In this document: piece by piece, positions 10,129-23,450 of the stretch
How positions within the stretch are numbered: position 1 is the stretch's first letter
Layout: each line of letters opens with the position of its first letter
Origin: Manihot esculenta
Lineage: Eukaryota; Streptophyta; Magnoliopsida; Malpighiales; Euphorbiaceae
Length of the DNA stretch: 64,000 nucleotides
Direction: 5' to 3'
NCBI RefSeq assembly: GCF_001659605.2
Contig: NC_035164.2
Coordinates: forward strand, 10,316,994 to 10,380,993
Translations under genes and position numbers: made by a program
The notes under the pieces: generated by a model
Database searches by the model: none
The model's input: only the letters and a program-made list of their open reading frames with translations
What the model was told of the DNA's origin: nothing

Positions 10129-12093
10129 TGCAATACCCGGTTAAACTCCAAAATCGGAATTCTAACTTTCCTATAGAATCTCCATCAGAATTCAAAATCT
10201 CGAAGCTAGAATCTTTAGAAGGGTAAAATAGGATTTTCATAAAATGAATTTGAAGTTTTTGGAAATGTGTTCAAAAAAAAAAAGAGTTTTGTAAAGGTCT
10301 TAAGTTTCGGCCGCCGAACCTTCAAGTTCGGCCGCCAAAGGTAGTTTCTCCAGCCACCTATAAAAGGCTTTCAGTCCGAAAATATGAGAACTCTTTCTCC
10401 ATTTTCAGGCAAAGATAAAGTCCATGCCCTTTCTCAGATGTTTTTGCTGAAATTACTTCAAATCCCTTGGAGAATTCATGAGTTTTTACTTCGTTTTTGA
10501 AGATTTGAGTTTGGATTTCAAGCTTTAACCTTTGGAGACCTCCGGAAATCAATTTCCCTCTTCTCCAAGTTTTGATTGCTGTGTTTTTTATGTTCTTCAA
10601 GAGGTAAGCTCAATCCTTACTTTTCTTATGTTTTCTAAAGGTTTTAAACCAGTATTATAAGTCGTTGGGCATGCATGATTGATTATTCTAAAGTTTTAAA
10701 GTTTGAGTTAGTCTTGATGATGGATGATTTTCTCTTAGGATTTTGTTGATGCATGTTGATTTTAGAACAGTTTTTGAGGTCCCTTATGTATGTTAAGTAT
10801 GTATGGTAGTCTTTAGGCTGTTGCATGAATGTTTGGAAACCATTTTGGGGCTGTGAGCTTAGGGTAGAATCGGGTTCTACCTTGCTGGAGAACCCAGGCT
10901 CGGCTGCCGAACCTGTCTGTGGAGGTAGCCATTTGGCCGTCTAACCTGCCCCCGAAGGTTTTGACCTTCGGATCTGTGAGGGACCTTCGGCTGCCAAACC
11001 TGTTGCCGAAAGTCCCTTGTTCAGCCTTTTTCAGCTTGTTTCCTACGTGTGTTCTTATATGTTCTTAGGGGTTTTCTTGGGGATAGTTTGAGTGTTGTAA
11101 GAGTTATGTTTGGTCTCTCATTTAAGTCCATCTATGTAGGATCATACTTGGGAGACCGTAGAGGCTTGCAATGAGATAACTACTTTAGTACTAGGCGTGC
11201 ATCAGCCAGAGATGAGTAGAATTGAACTGATCTATTATTTTAAAGAAATCAAAATTTTTAAGCATGCTTATGCATCACGAATGTCATGTATATATGATTA
11301 GGTTGTTTTGCATTAGAGTTCACGAATATAATGCATTGCATAAATTATTATTGTTGTGGATGGACGTTGGATGACCCACTAGCCCTCGAGTATGGTATGA
11401 TATGTTATGACGGATGTGGAAAGACTAGGGCTGCCCATTCTATGCCCCTAGCACTATGGACATATTATGTTATGTGTATAAGGAAGTCCTAAGGAGCACC
11501 CATCATGGGCCAGGCACTATTAGAATCTGTAGAGGGTTGATGTGAATTGTTTGTGTTGTGACGTATTCATACGATCATATGTTTTATTGAATTGTTTTTT
11601 TTTATGTTCTGCTCACTAGGCTCTTGTAGCTTATCCTTTTTCCCTAACACCAGGTTTGCAGGATCAGAGTTAGCTCGGAAAGTCGGCTGAGTTACTGGTA
11701 TAGTTTGTTGTAATAGTATAGCTATGGACATGTATTAAATTATAGATTAGAATTGTGCTTTGCCCTAGTGTTTCCTTGTAATCCCTGCTTCATGATCCTT
11801 ATATGTAAAAGTTTTAAGTATAAGTTATATTTGAACCGAGCTTGAGGCATGTTATGTTGACCATACTGGAGCATTTGATGAGGGCTCTAATATGGGTTTT
11901 ATGTTTTCAATTATGATGCATGCACAGGTCGAGTCTTGGTTCATGAGATAGATATATTTTTATTGTTCGTGTGATCATGTATGAAATTATATCAGGTGTA
12001 ACATGATGTATAGTAGGCTTGCTACAGGCTCCAGTGATCTTAAGTTGATCTGAATCCTAGCACCAGTAGTGGTCTGGTTTCTGGGTCGTTACA
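10129..12093 (+). mobile_element. solo LTR, copy B of the TGTAATACCC family
   Basis: The 1965-bp LTR begins TGCAATACCCGGTTAAACTCC and ends TCTGGGTCGTTACA. It has an exact 5-bp duplication, ACCAA, at 10124-10128 and 12094-12098. It is the most diverged full-length copy: several TTCGGCCGCCGAA palindromes have decayed, CG sites have changed to TG or CA, and the second splice-like donor is lost. This suggests it is the oldest of the full-length copies. It inserted downstream of the gag capsid relic of the older Ty3 element. Confidence 0.93.
10359..10367 (+). promoter_or_regulatory. LTR TATA box, copy B
   Basis: TATAAAAGG follows CAGCCACC, as in copies A and E. Confidence 0.65.
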
Positions 12094-12098
12094 ACCAA

Positions 12099-12863
12099 CC
12101 ACATGCTGGGGGCATTAGACTAAGAGACAATGAAAAGAAGGTAGAATATGATGAAGAATGAGCTCTTGTTACTCATAAAAGGAGTAAAAAGAAGAGAGGA
12201 TCATTCCTACAGTAAACCTCAACTAAATCTAGAATGGTAAAAATGCCTACAAAGAAAGCAATGCCCCAAAAGGGAGAGAAGAAACTGAATGCATGACCAA
12301 GAATGATTTCACACAAAAGCCACAATTCCTTATGACCCTAGGAGAATTTATGCCAAAAATATTAATTGAATATGAACCTGAACCAACCATCTTTTCATGC
12401 TATGAAATAAATAACTTCGAGGATGGAGTGCATGTTGAGTCCACAAATGGTAGATTCTTGAAAAAGTACTATGCTTGAAATTAGTAGTGCTCATAACTGG
12501 CATGAGGTAAAACTGTGGATGGCTCTCCCTTAAAAAAGAATAGAAAACTTTGTCATGAACTAAGTTTTGACTTGATCCTTCTCATGAAGGTACGTAAGCA
12601 GCTTGAATCCTTACCAAGTTCAGTCACGTAAAAAAATCAAGGGGGGAATTGTATCTCATAATGATCACCAATCTTGTGAGAATTCTTATGGAAGAAAAAA
12701 AATAAATATTTGTAGCCATGAGGCAGATATGGCTTGCCACTTTGATCGCCTTTTAATTCTTCCTCAAGGGAATGACTTCATCGTAGAAAGAACCATAAAT
12801 AAGAAGATCACATATTGTCTTCAAGTCCTAAAGCAATATGGATTCCTCCCACCAAGAATATAA
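12099..12863 (+). pseudogene. continuation of the Ty3 gag-pol relic after solo LTR B
   Basis: The interrupted element resumes after the target duplication. Short open stretches remain, such as MTLGEFMPKILIEYEPEP near 12330 and a lysine-rich stretch before it. These are reminiscent of the linker between Gag and protease in TAT-like elements. I see no protease, RT or integrase motifs and stops are frequent, so this is assigned by position more than by domain. Confidence 0.4.
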
Positions 12864-14399
12864 AGAGTATTGGTTTAAGAATTCTAATCTCACATGAGAC
12901 TTGGATGGCAATCATAAGTGAATAGCGAAGCATAGATGGCATGGTAGAGGCATGTGTTCTTCATAAGATGCTTGTCTCTTGCTAACACATCTTCAACTCA
13001 TTCCCAATAACCTTCCATGTAGCAAGACTCGCTAGAAAAGGTAGAAAACAACTTCTATAAGACTTTTTCTTCACAAATCAATGTCACAAAAACAATAAAT
13101 CATGAGTTAAAGACTTGCCAGAGTAGTGAAAATTGTAGCAAGAACACCTTATAGTTGACAATATAGGAAAGGTTGCAGTCAAAGATCTTGCATAATGCCT
13201 CCAAACTCCAACTTTGTGGATGAGGTAATCCCTCAAATGTAGGCCATAAAATAACAAAGGAACCAATAACAGGCTTGTAAACAACAAGACTAGTTATTTC
13301 TTGCGAATCTTCATTATCCATGACGATGAAGTTAGACCTAGTAGGAGAGGCAAAAAATTCCTTGAAGATAACCATAGTAGAAATTGCAGTAAGTCTTGAA
13401 AGCGCAGAGCCAATAGTTGAAAAAAAAGAAGAAAGAATGATTGTGTGTAAAAAAAAATTAAAATAAAATAATAGTGATAATAATAATAATAATAGTTATT
13501 GTTATTATTATTTAAAAAAAAAAAGAAAAGTAAAAAAAAAAAAAGATAATGCAGCAAGTGCATGTGGATACTTTCTCCAGAGACCAAGTATCTTGCAATT
13601 GGGAAGGAAGATTGCAAAGAACTTACCTTTTGAAAGATATGAAGGAAAAAGTACTCAGCTTCAATCGAGTCTTTGAAGAATTAATTATTTTCTTGAATGC
13701 AAACAAACAATGAAAAAAACTAATGCAATATATAAAGATTGAAATGATTCATTTCCTAAACAATATATAGAATTGAGATTTCTATGTGAATACAAATCAA
13801 CATGCTAGGAGAAAAATCAATATGGATAGAATCTCAATATTTCCTAAATAATATAGAATTGGAATTCCGATTTAAATAAGAATCTTTATGCTAAAAGAAA
13901 AATATTTTTAGGTAAAATTTTATTTTTTCCAAAATTTAAGATTATTAGAAAATTCTCAAATAGGAAAATACTCCTATTTAATATATTTATATATTAAGGT
14001 TATATACATATATTATTTTCTAGTTATATATAAAAAAAATTGACATCAATATTTTTAAGAAATAAATCAAATTATTTTTTAAAAAATATTATGCTCAAAT
14101 AAAATCTAAAATTTTTGACACATTTACTAAATAAATAAAATAATAAATAATTCTCAAAAGTATTTGTAGGAATAAAAAAATAAATTTCAATTATAAAATA
14201 CCATATATATTTTGATCCCATAAATTTTATTTAGTAATTTTAATTAATCTCATTAAATAAGTTCATTTAAATATTTATGACATAAATTATCTAATTAAAA
14301 AATATTATCTCATTCAATTGAACAGGACAAGTCGACTAATAAAATAGTCATACTTATCAACAGACAATTGAGTCCCTCTGCCCAAATCTTCTAGAATTA
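12864..14399. other. unassigned interior of the old Ty3 element
   Basis: No recognised domain. A minus-strand open frame at 13100-13375 has no family I know. Low-complexity A-rich sequence with ATT/AAT repeats fills 13440-13545. AT-rich sequence follows, with GAATTGAGATTTCTATGTG near 13770 and a related GAATTGGAATTCCGATT near 13857 as a weak internal repeat. Confidence 0.35.
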
Positions 14400-14895
14400 G
14401 AGAGGCTCCACTCCTTAAAAGGGGAGGAAGAAAAAGAAGATCAAGCCTCAAACAAAGCCATAGAAATTCTCTCAAAGACTACAAGCTACTAACTTTATTC
14501 AAGTTTTAAAATTATTAAATTTATGAGTCTTTCTTACCTAAATTAAATTAAAAAACTTTTTTATACCGATCTAAAAACAAAATTTTCAAATTCTTAAATC
14601 TCAAATATTAAAAGATAGAATTTACCAGTTCTATAGAAATTCCATCCGATCTTTAAGTTTACTAAATTTATAAGTTTATTTCTCATATCAAAAAATTTTT
14701 TTCTGTCAATTGAAAAATAAACTTTTCAACCTCTTAATCACATAAATTAAAGAAAAGAATCAAAAAATTAAAATTTTTCATCTTAAGAAATTTTTATTAA
14801 AGATCAAATATCACTTTTTTTTATTAAATTGATATTTATTCATATTTCTCATATTTCTCATATCTCTAATTTCAAACACCAAACTTACGTGTGCA
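14400..14895 (+). repeat. right LTR relic of the old Ty3 element
   Basis: The block pairs with 8205-8475 (see there). Here the LTR keeps more of its 5' side, including a TATA-like CCTTAAAAGGGGAGG at about 14412. It ends near ACGTGTGCA at 14895, giving a CA end. No target duplication was recognised. Confidence 0.5.
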
Positions 14896-16895
14896 TTTAC
14901 TTTATTACTAAAAGAAAAATCTTACATTGCCTTAGTTGTCCTAAAAAGAATGTTAATTGCTTTTCTCATTCTCTTTTTTTTTTTAATTTTTTTATTGGCC
15001 GCTAGTGAGTGTTCTCTTTGATAGTTATCCACTCTTTTTCTTTCATGATTTTTTTTTTATTTTTTAATTAGAAATTTAGCATAGATTTTTTGCAGATCTA
15101 TTCTTGTCATAGGTCATAAGTTACTTGTCCCCTTCTCTATAAGGGTGTTTTATTTTATCTTCATTTCGGTGGAATTATTCTTTCGATTTGTTTTTTTATG
15201 GAGTATTTAAATGAGCTAATTTAATATTTGGGCTGAAGTGAATATATGAAGAAAATATTTTCACTAACAGAGGGAGATCAGAATTTAAAAGTCATCAGAT
15301 TTAAATCATAAAAATTTTGACATCGACCACCAAATAAAGAGAGCTTCCTATTAATCGATTCAGTTAACCCTTTATTTAGATTCAAAAATTTTACAATAAT
15401 TTAATTGAAATGATTTTTTAATAATTTTTTATTTTATTTAGAATCAAAATATTTAATTTTTTAATTTAAAAAATTTTCATTTTATAAAAAATTGAACTCA
15501 AATGTAATTTTTTAAAAATTTATTTTTATTTTTTTTATAAAATAAATCATATGAAATAAAAGGTAATTATTTTGTCCACATGAGCATATTCTTCAAATTA
15601 AGATATTATTATTAATTATTATTATTATAACTAGAGTATGTATTAAAAAAAGAATCAAACGGAATTTTGGAATGATTTTATTTTGTTAGAAATTTTTTTT
15701 TATATTTATAAATACGTTAAACATAAATATGCAAATAAGGATGTTGATTGAGTAGCCTTCCAGATATGTGATTATTATTTTAGGTATATTATATTTTTCA
15801 TTTAAGAGTTTTGTTAAAATTAATAAATATATCTCCTTATTTTTAAAATTTAATACTTTAATTATTATATTTTTATTTTATCAAAACTGAAACTCCTTTC
15901 CTCAATATTTAAAAATGGAATATTTTTTTATAGCTTTGATAAAATTAAAAATACAATGATTTAGTTTTAACATGACTTAAGGATGAAAATATAGGATATT
16001 TTTAAGGTATTACTAATAATTTCTCATAACATTAATAAAAAAATTAATTAATTAAAAAATTTAGAAGAATTCAATTTTATTATATATTTTTTAAATTCTA
16101 ATGAAATTTTGATTTTTTTATCTTTTAAAAAAATTATTTCAAAAATGTCCATTTGATTTTTTTTAAATGATTTATTTCCCACGTTGTCTTTTAAGTCTAA
16201 GTGCCCCCAATTTCTCCTATATTTGACTCATAACTATTATAGTATGTAATATTAATTAGGATAATATAATATTTACTCATATAAGAAATATGCTATAAAA
16301 TATGAAAAATTATCAGTTTCCTAATTTTAAATGTCTTATAAACACACATATTTAATGAATTTATAAATTATAAATTCGGGTATGAAATATATTTATATTA
16401 TTAGATAGATATTTTAAAACAATGAAAATATCATAAAATCAAGAAATTGCAAATTTAAAGAATTAAAAATTAATATGAGGTGAAACAAGAAGATATTCAT
16501 AAGCAAGTATATTTATTCTTATTTCTTGAAAATTTTGAGGTTTTTTTTAATTCATTTTTTAATAACAAGTAAAGAAAGTATATTTTCTCTATTAGTGATT
16601 AGATTCCTGAACAACCAGGTGTTGTCATCCTCCTTAATATGGAAATGTCTTACGTTGGCCAGGAATACAACTGTCCATATACAATTTATCTTCAAATTTT
16701 TTAGATTATTTTAATGCAATTGGTAATTTTAAAATTTGTTAAGAAATTAATCATGTGCTTAGAAAGTTAGAATTGATTTGTTTAATTATTTAATGTTTTA
16801 TCCCAAAATCCATTGACAAAATCATTATTAAACCCGTCATTTCCATACAAGTTTTTGGAAAGAGGTTAAATTATTCATTTTCTTTCTCCTTTTTC

Positions 16896-16968
<73 letters not shown>

Positions 16969-17160
16969 ATTATTCATTTTCTTTTTTTTCTTCATTTACT
17001 AAAGAGTAAGAATCTTGATGTGTCTTTGTAGGCATTCTACTTTTATGGTCAATATGTGAGTTCAAGTTTTTTACTCTTTAGTAATAAAAACAAGAAAAAA
17101 AATAATAATTATAATAATAATAATACATAATAGCTTGACGAGAGTTTTAATTATTTTTTG
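14896..17160. other. AT-rich intergenic sequence
   Basis: No gene is supported. The small plus-strand ORF at 16526-16714 has no recognisable family. Poly-T and ATT runs are frequent, and a long TTA microsatellite lies at 16896-16967. Confidence 0.45.
16896..16967 (+). repeat. (TTA)n microsatellite, about 24 units
   Basis: An uninterrupted TTA trinucleotide run of ~72 bases, likely length-variable. Confidence 0.9.
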
Positions 17161-17429
17161 AGTACAATTTAAGCTGCTTGGGCTAACATTTGCCTTCTTG
17201 AAGAAAATGAGAAGGAAGAATCTAACCTGCATCATTTGACTTTAGATAATCAGAACAAGATGGATGTGATGAAAAGTGGGTCCCAACAAACAAGTTTGAT
17301 TAAGGATCAAATAATAGGAATGAGATGGAGGATGTGGTATTAGAGATGAAAAAGATTCAAATGTAGGGAAGGGTTGTGAGGAGATTATGGTGGAAAAGGT
17401 TATTAGGGATAGTGATATAAGTGTTATGA

Positions 17430-18215
17430 TGTAGAAAGTGAAAAGTAAGGATGATAAAGTTAGGAAGAAGAAAAGTTGGGAAGAGTTGTTTGCAAAGAAT
17501 TGATCAAAGGCCCTGGGATATGAATTACAATTTGTTCCTCTTGCCACAAATGGGAAAAAGGTGAAGAAATTTTATTTAGAAGAACTAAAGCCCAAGATTC
17601 AATGATGGAGAAACGCCTTGATTAGGAGTGTTTATTAGCTCAATCCTTAAATTCACAATATCAATAACTTTATTATAAGCAAATGGAAAAGATACGGTGC
17701 CGTTCCAATTCATCTAGTGAAGGAAAATTTTTCTTAATCAATTTTGAACCTAAAGAAGGGAAAGCCAGGGTACTTGATGAGGAACTTTATAATTTTAATA
17801 AAAAGCCTTTAGTGTTGGTGTCATGGCAATTAAGATGAAAGTTAAATCTTGATCAACTTTAAAGGCTTCCAATATAGGTATAGTTCCCTAGGATCCTATG
17901 GGAATTCTAGCCCTAGATTTATTAAAAAAAATGGGTAGCATTCTTCGCAAATCTCTTTTCTCGAATTATTGTACTATTAACAAAACAAAATTGGGATATT
18001 TCAAGGTGTTGATTTAAATAGAGTTGAACATTGAATTTCTTGAATTCATCGTACTAGAAGATGAGGAAGATTGTCGATTGGCTCAACAAGTGATTTATGA
18101 GTTAAGGCCAATTAAATTACAATTGCGTAACAAATTTAAGAATGAAACGAATGATTACGAGACAAACTTTAGTAAGCATATGTGGCAAGTCAAAAGCAAT
18201 GGTGGGTAGAGGTTA
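17430..18215 (+). pseudogene. LINE ORF1-like (DUF4283-type) relic
   Basis: Broken frames give NGKKVKKF-like and SLINFEPKEGKARVLDEELY stretches near 17730-17790, then KKPLVLVSWQLR. At 18024-18209 comes LEFIVLEDEEDCRLAQQVIY followed by ELRPIK. The order matches plant DUF4283 proteins encoded upstream of endonuclease/RT in L1-type LINEs. The family's zinc knuckle should follow ELRPIK, but here its cysteines are replaced. Stops and frameshifts throughout mark a pseudogene. The endonuclease relic follows in the same orientation. Confidence 0.65.
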
Positions 18216-18504
18216 CGGTTAGGATTGAAAAAAAATATGAGAATGCTAAATATTAAGGCATATGAGAATCAAGATAAAGATATTACTAATGTTCATTCAT
18301 AAGAGAGTCGTGAAAAGGTGAACTGGGCAGTGATGTTGAAGAGCAAAGGAAAGAGTAAGGTAAGCTTTCCTTATTTACTATTAGTATCTTGAGGGGTCTC
18401 ACATAGATTGATAAACCTAAGACATTTAGACTAGTAGATGTTAGAATATTAGGGGATGGAAAGAAAGGGAGGAGGTCAAGCAAACCCCTTGATAGGGGAA
18501 GATG

Positions 18505-18930
18505 ATATGTTCTTCGAATGTGAGGGGTTTGAATGACCTTAGAATGCAATTAGAGATACACTCTCTAATTTCGAAGCATGAGCTAAAGGCTTTGAGATTA
18601 TTGAGACTATAGTAAGACATATGAATAAGGAGAAAATTCAGGAGGGGTTAGGGCTATCAAGTTGGGAGTTCATAAATAATTATCAAGATACTAAGATAGA
18701 AGAATCTATGTTACTTAAATTCCTCAACAAGTGAAGTTGTAAGTGGAAGTAGTTAGAGATCAAATTATCCACTGTTCAATGAAATATGGTGGATAGAGAT
18801 TTTTCTAGCAATTCCTTTATGGAAGTAACTTTAGTTTGGAAAGGTAAGGTTATAAGAGATAGTGTTGCATGTTGTGGTTGGTTTGGTAGGCCCCTATATA
18901 GTGCAAGGTGATATTCAATGCTATCTCATC
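18505..18930 (+). pseudogene. LINE endonuclease (EEP) relic
   Basis: The fragments ECEGFE (from a WNVRGLN-like start), IETIVRHMNKEKIQEGLG and SSWEFINNYQDTKI, then RDQIIHCSMKYGG at about 18755-18790, follow the order of the apurinic-like endonuclease domain in plant L1-type LINEs. That domain nicks target DNA to prime reverse transcription. Stop codons break the frame repeatedly. The rest of the endonuclease and the linker to RT decay toward 19410, where solo LTR C is inserted. Confidence 0.65.
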
Positions 18931-19413
18931 TAACTAGAAGAGAATTAGGGGTCTTGAGGTAGATGTTGCTAGTGAGGATTTGAAGAGTGTATAGCTGAGG
19001 CAAGCCTAGTAGAACTTAGAGTCAATGGGTGCTTCTAAACCTGGAGAAATAATAAGAAAGGGCATGCTATAATATTAAGGCAGCTATACAGATATTTTAT
19101 TAATGTGGCTTGGCTAAATATGTTTTCTTTATTAGAATATGAAGCATTGCTTACTAGCTTATTTGACCACTCACCTTATCATTACTAGCAAAAATAGAGG
19201 TAAAGAGTGTTATATTCAGGTTCTTCCATATATACTATATCACCCTAGCTTTTAAGGTATTGTAGAGAGGATATAACAATGTAATATAACTAGAAGTATT
19301 ACGTATAGAGTCCGGAATAAAATGAAGAGGTTAAAAGGGGAACTCAAGATCTTAAGTAGATAAGAAATTTTTGACATCTCTAGTCGAATGGAGGAATGTA
19401 AGCAAATGTTAAA

Positions 19414-21708
19414 TGTAACGACCTGAAAACCGGACCGCTACCGGCGCTAGGATCCAGGTCGGCTTAAGGCCGCCGGGACCCGTAGCAAGCCTGACATACA
19501 ACCTGTAAACCTGTTTAATCCCATACATGATCAAGAGTATACATAAAAATTTGAACTTTTCTTTACATTCATTCATTCATTCACCAAACTCAACCTGTGC
19601 ATGCACTATACATAACATGGTTATAAACATTAACTCCTCTTTGGAGTCCCAACAGTGCCCCAATGGGGTGACATTTATATATATAGAGTTTGGTTACAAA
19701 AGCATCATAAAACATAAATCATGTTTACAAAAGGGATTACTATACAAACTCGGTCAAGCACAACTTCTAAACCTCAATCTCAGAATCAACATATACATGA
19801 CATAACTATTCATAACTTTTACATCATTATACAATTTGTCATGTCCACATGCTAACTATTACAACTCAAGACTTCATTCACCTTGACTTCTCTGTCTAGC
19901 CTGTACCTGCAACCCTGGGGGATTAGGGAAAAGGAGTGACCTACTAGAGCCCAGTGAGCAGAATAATAAAACATTTAGATCATATGCTATAGTGGAATGC
20001 AACACATCACAGACAAATCACATCACGGATGGTATTGTCACCAAGAGTCCTGTACATTCCAAAGTGCCGGGACGTAGAATGGGTCAACCGGTCTTTCTCT
20101 TAACATAACATAACATTACATAACATTCCAATGTGTCAGGGACGTAGAATGGGTACAACCTAGACTTTCTCTTACATAGTGCCAGGGACGTAAAATGGGT
20201 ACAACCTGGACTTCCGTACCGTACCATATCATATCACATCGCATCATATCGAGGACTAAGGATCATCCAATAACCATCCACATCATCATCAAATTATGCA
20301 ATGCAACATATTCGTGAATTCTAATGCAAGCAACCTAGACTATCACATAGCATTCGTGATGCATGAACATGCTCAAATCTATATTAATTTGCTTTAAAAC
20401 ATAAGTGTTTATTCTACTCACCTCAACGAGCTCTGACAATGACTGAAGCAGCTGACTCACTGATGGGGTCCTCGGTTCCTCGGGTCCGAACCTACACAGG
20501 TGGACTCAAATGAGGGACCAAACAACTAGAACATAACTCTAAAAACATCCCCCAAAAACCCTCTAAAACACCTCAAAACATCCATGCAAAAACATGCAAA
20601 TGAAGGCTGAACAGGGCACTTTCGGCGGCAGGTTCGGCGGCCGAAAGTCCCTCCAGAGCCGAAAGTCAGGCAGGTTCGGCGGCACCTTCGGCGGCCGAAA
20701 CTCCCAGACAGAGACGAAACTCATGCATGTTCGGCGGCCGAAACTGCCCTCCAGAGACGAAAGTCCTCTTTCGGGGGCAGGCTTCGGCAGCCGAAAGGCT
20801 GGCCTCCCAAGCAGGTTCGGCGGCCGAAAGTCCTTCGGCTGCCGAACCTGGTTTCTGCCAAAGGGCAGAAACTTGGTTCCTCATGCACATTTGCCTCCCA
20901 AAACCATCCAAACATGCATTTTTCCTAATCTACAACATACATACTCAAGCATACAAGTTCCTAGGGGCTTCAAACTATCTTAAACCCCATCTACAACACA
21001 TCAAACATCCACATTGTCCAAAAACATAATATGAACCCATAAACCTAACCATAAGCTAAACATGCATTCTACCCCATAGATCTACTTAAAACTTACTTAA
21101 AACATGCCATAAGCTCAAGATCGGCCCTTACCTCTTGAAGATCGAGAGAAGAACGACCCTAGCTCGAAAAATGGGAGAGAGAGAGTTCCTTGAACCTCCA
21201 AGCTCCAAAACTTGCTCAAATGTTCAAAACCTTCAAAACAAGGTTGCAAACTCATAAAAATCATGAAGAATGGAAGGAAGAAACTCAAGATCGGTGAGGG
21301 ACGGCGGAGAGCTCACCTTGGCCGAAAATGGGGAGAAAAGCTCGCCCGTTTTCGGCTAAGGGACCCCTTTATAGGTGACTGGCCAGGCCACATTCGGGAG
21401 CCGAAAGTGCCTCGCATGCATGCCATGTTCGGCGGCCGAACTTGAGGTTCGGCGGCCGAACCTGGACTTCCCTCACTTATGCTTTCGGGGGCCTAAAGCA
21501 CTCCCGAAGTGCATGCATGTTCGGCGGCCGAACCTAAGTTTTCCTCCAAGGCTATTTTCATGTAAAAACTCATTTCTTTCATGCTTAAAACATAAAACAC
21601 ATTAAAACATTTTATGAAAACATAGTTTTACCCTTCTAGAGGTCTCCGACACCCGAGATTTCACCGGACGATAGGAATTCCGATACCGGAGTCTAGCCAG
21701 GTATTACA
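19414..21708 (-). mobile_element. solo LTR, copy C of the TGTAATACCC family
   Basis: The 2295-bp LTR lies in minus orientation: the plus strand begins TGTAACGACCTGAAAACC and ends GTCTAGCCAGGTATTACA. An exact 5-bp duplication, TTAAA, lies at 19409-19413 and 21709-21713. The palindrome clusters are at about 20615-20850 and 21405-21540, with the minus-strand TATA box at 21364-21373. Splice-like signals lie on the minus strand (21131 donor, 20493 acceptor). It splits a LINE relic. The GRFGG/AAEG-rich ORFs inside are repeat artefacts. Confidence 0.95.
21364..21373 (-). promoter_or_regulatory. LTR TATA box, copy C
   Basis: Minus-strand TATAAAGGGG (plus CCCCTTTATA), one A shorter than in the other copies, next to the GGCTGGCC-like block found in copies A and F. 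Confidence 0.6.
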
Positions 21709-23450
21709 TTAAAGAAGTTACAAGTTTGTAAGAAAACCCTCAAAATGAAATTTTGATGGATGAGGAGAGAGCATCGAAAGAATGATAAAGCAAGAGAAAT
21801 GCTTTTATAGGCATAAGTATAGAGTAACTTGGATCTAGATGTGAGATATTAATATTAAGTATTTTCATAACTTTATGAAGTTTGGGAGGGTCAAGAATAA
21901 AGTCACTAACTTGCCTTTTTCTAATAGAGTTATAGTGATTGATCAAAAAAGCATTAAGCAAGCTATTGTTTAGTTTTACTAGGATATTTTGGATGCTATT
22001 AGTTAAGGTAAGCAACATGTGATGTAGATATCATCAAGAATGGTCCTATTATTAATGAAGAAGAAGCTTTGAAACTTCGTAGAATTGTGATTAATGAGGA
22101 AAGATGGTTGTGCAATCAAAAGATTATGAAAATACTATAGAAATTGATAGCTTTAACAACTTTTTCTTTAGGAAATATGGGATATCGTAAGGAGGAAGGT
22201 TACTAAAGCTATTAATGAGTTCTCTGAAAATGGTAGGTTATTAAAGTAATTTAATATAACCATTCTTACCATCATTCCTAAGACTGGGAACCTTAATGAG
22301 TTAATTGATTATTGACTCATTGCTTGTAGTTTCGCCTTTTATAAGGCTATTAAGATTTTAACAAATAGAGATGGAAAGATTTTAATAGGATTACTAATTT
22401 TGCTCAATCTGAATTTATTTTTGGCAGAAGAATTATTGATAATATTCTCTTAATCACGAGTTAGTCAGGAATTATCATAGGAATAGTAGTCCCCTAGATA
22501 TGCTATGAAGGTTATTAATGTACAATTAACCTAAGAAAAGGCTTATGATTCTATACAATGGGATTTTGTTGAAGAGGTTTTGTTAGGATTGACCGTTCCT
22601 ACTAGCTTTAATAAGTATGAAATAAATGAGGACTTCCTAGTATTTTGTAATGGTCAATGGTAGCTTTGAATGCTTTTTTCCTGGGTAAAAATGGTTGAGG
22701 TAAAGGGATCCAATATCCTCTCTTTTATTTGTTTTATCAACGGAATATCTATCTAGGTTCCTATTTATGAACCCACCTGCATTAGGTTTCTATTTATGAG
22801 CCCACCTGCATCCTTTAAGTTTTATAAGGGCTACAAAGAGGTAAATGAACGACATGCTTTGCTGATGACTTACTCCTCTTTTACTTATGGGGATATGGAT
22901 CTAATGAGGGTTCTAATACATGCTTTGTAGCATTTTAAAAGGGTTTACGGGCTATAGTAAATTAGGACAAAAGTTCAATATATTTTTTTCGGTAGAAGCC
23001 TTAGTTAAGAGTTAGATCCTACAAACTAAGATGCAAGGAGGGAAGTCTCCCTATTAAATATTTTAGATTATCCTTAGTTTTGATGTCTATGGTAAAAGAG
23101 CAGTGTTAGAAGCTAATGGATAAGATCATCGCTAGAATTACTAGTTGGATTGCAAAGCACTTATCTTATGAACTTATCTAAATTTTTCCCAAAATAATGG
23201 TTAAAAAGATTGACAAAAGATGCAAGAGCTTCTAGTGCAAAGGATCTTCTCAAGTAAAAAGTGATGAGTTATGATATAAGATAAGATTTATAGGCCTAAG
23301 AATAAAGGTGGCCTAAACCACATTAATTTTTATATTAACAAACCCGAAGACAAAAATCTCCAATGTAGTTGTATTAGGTACTAACTAAATGTGCTTTCTA
23401 ATGCTCACATTTTACTTGATTATGGTATTATGCACTCTTTTAAATAGAAA
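21709..23450 (+). pseudogene. LINE reverse transcriptase relic
   Basis: Multi-frame translation gives the order of an L1-type RT. There is a linker, then PIINEEEALKL near 22050, then LTIIPKTGNLNELIDY-like fragments (about 22265-22315), then FGRRIIDNILL (about 22420-22450), then the catalytic box FADDLLLF at 22858-22881, then SLVLMSMVKEQC, KLMDKIIARITSWIAKHLSY at ~23115-23170 and a thumb-like stretch. The catalytic FADD is intact, but stops and frameshifts are numerous. There is a small ~29-bp tandem duplication near 22755-22812 just upstream of FADD. The zinc-binding and RNase H-like C-terminal parts are absent. Confidence 0.8.

Noticed and set aside
13294..13617. 107-codon minus ORF with poly-Asn, poly-Tyr and poly-Phe
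   Set aside because: It arises from ATT/AAT low-complexity sequence and has no domain.
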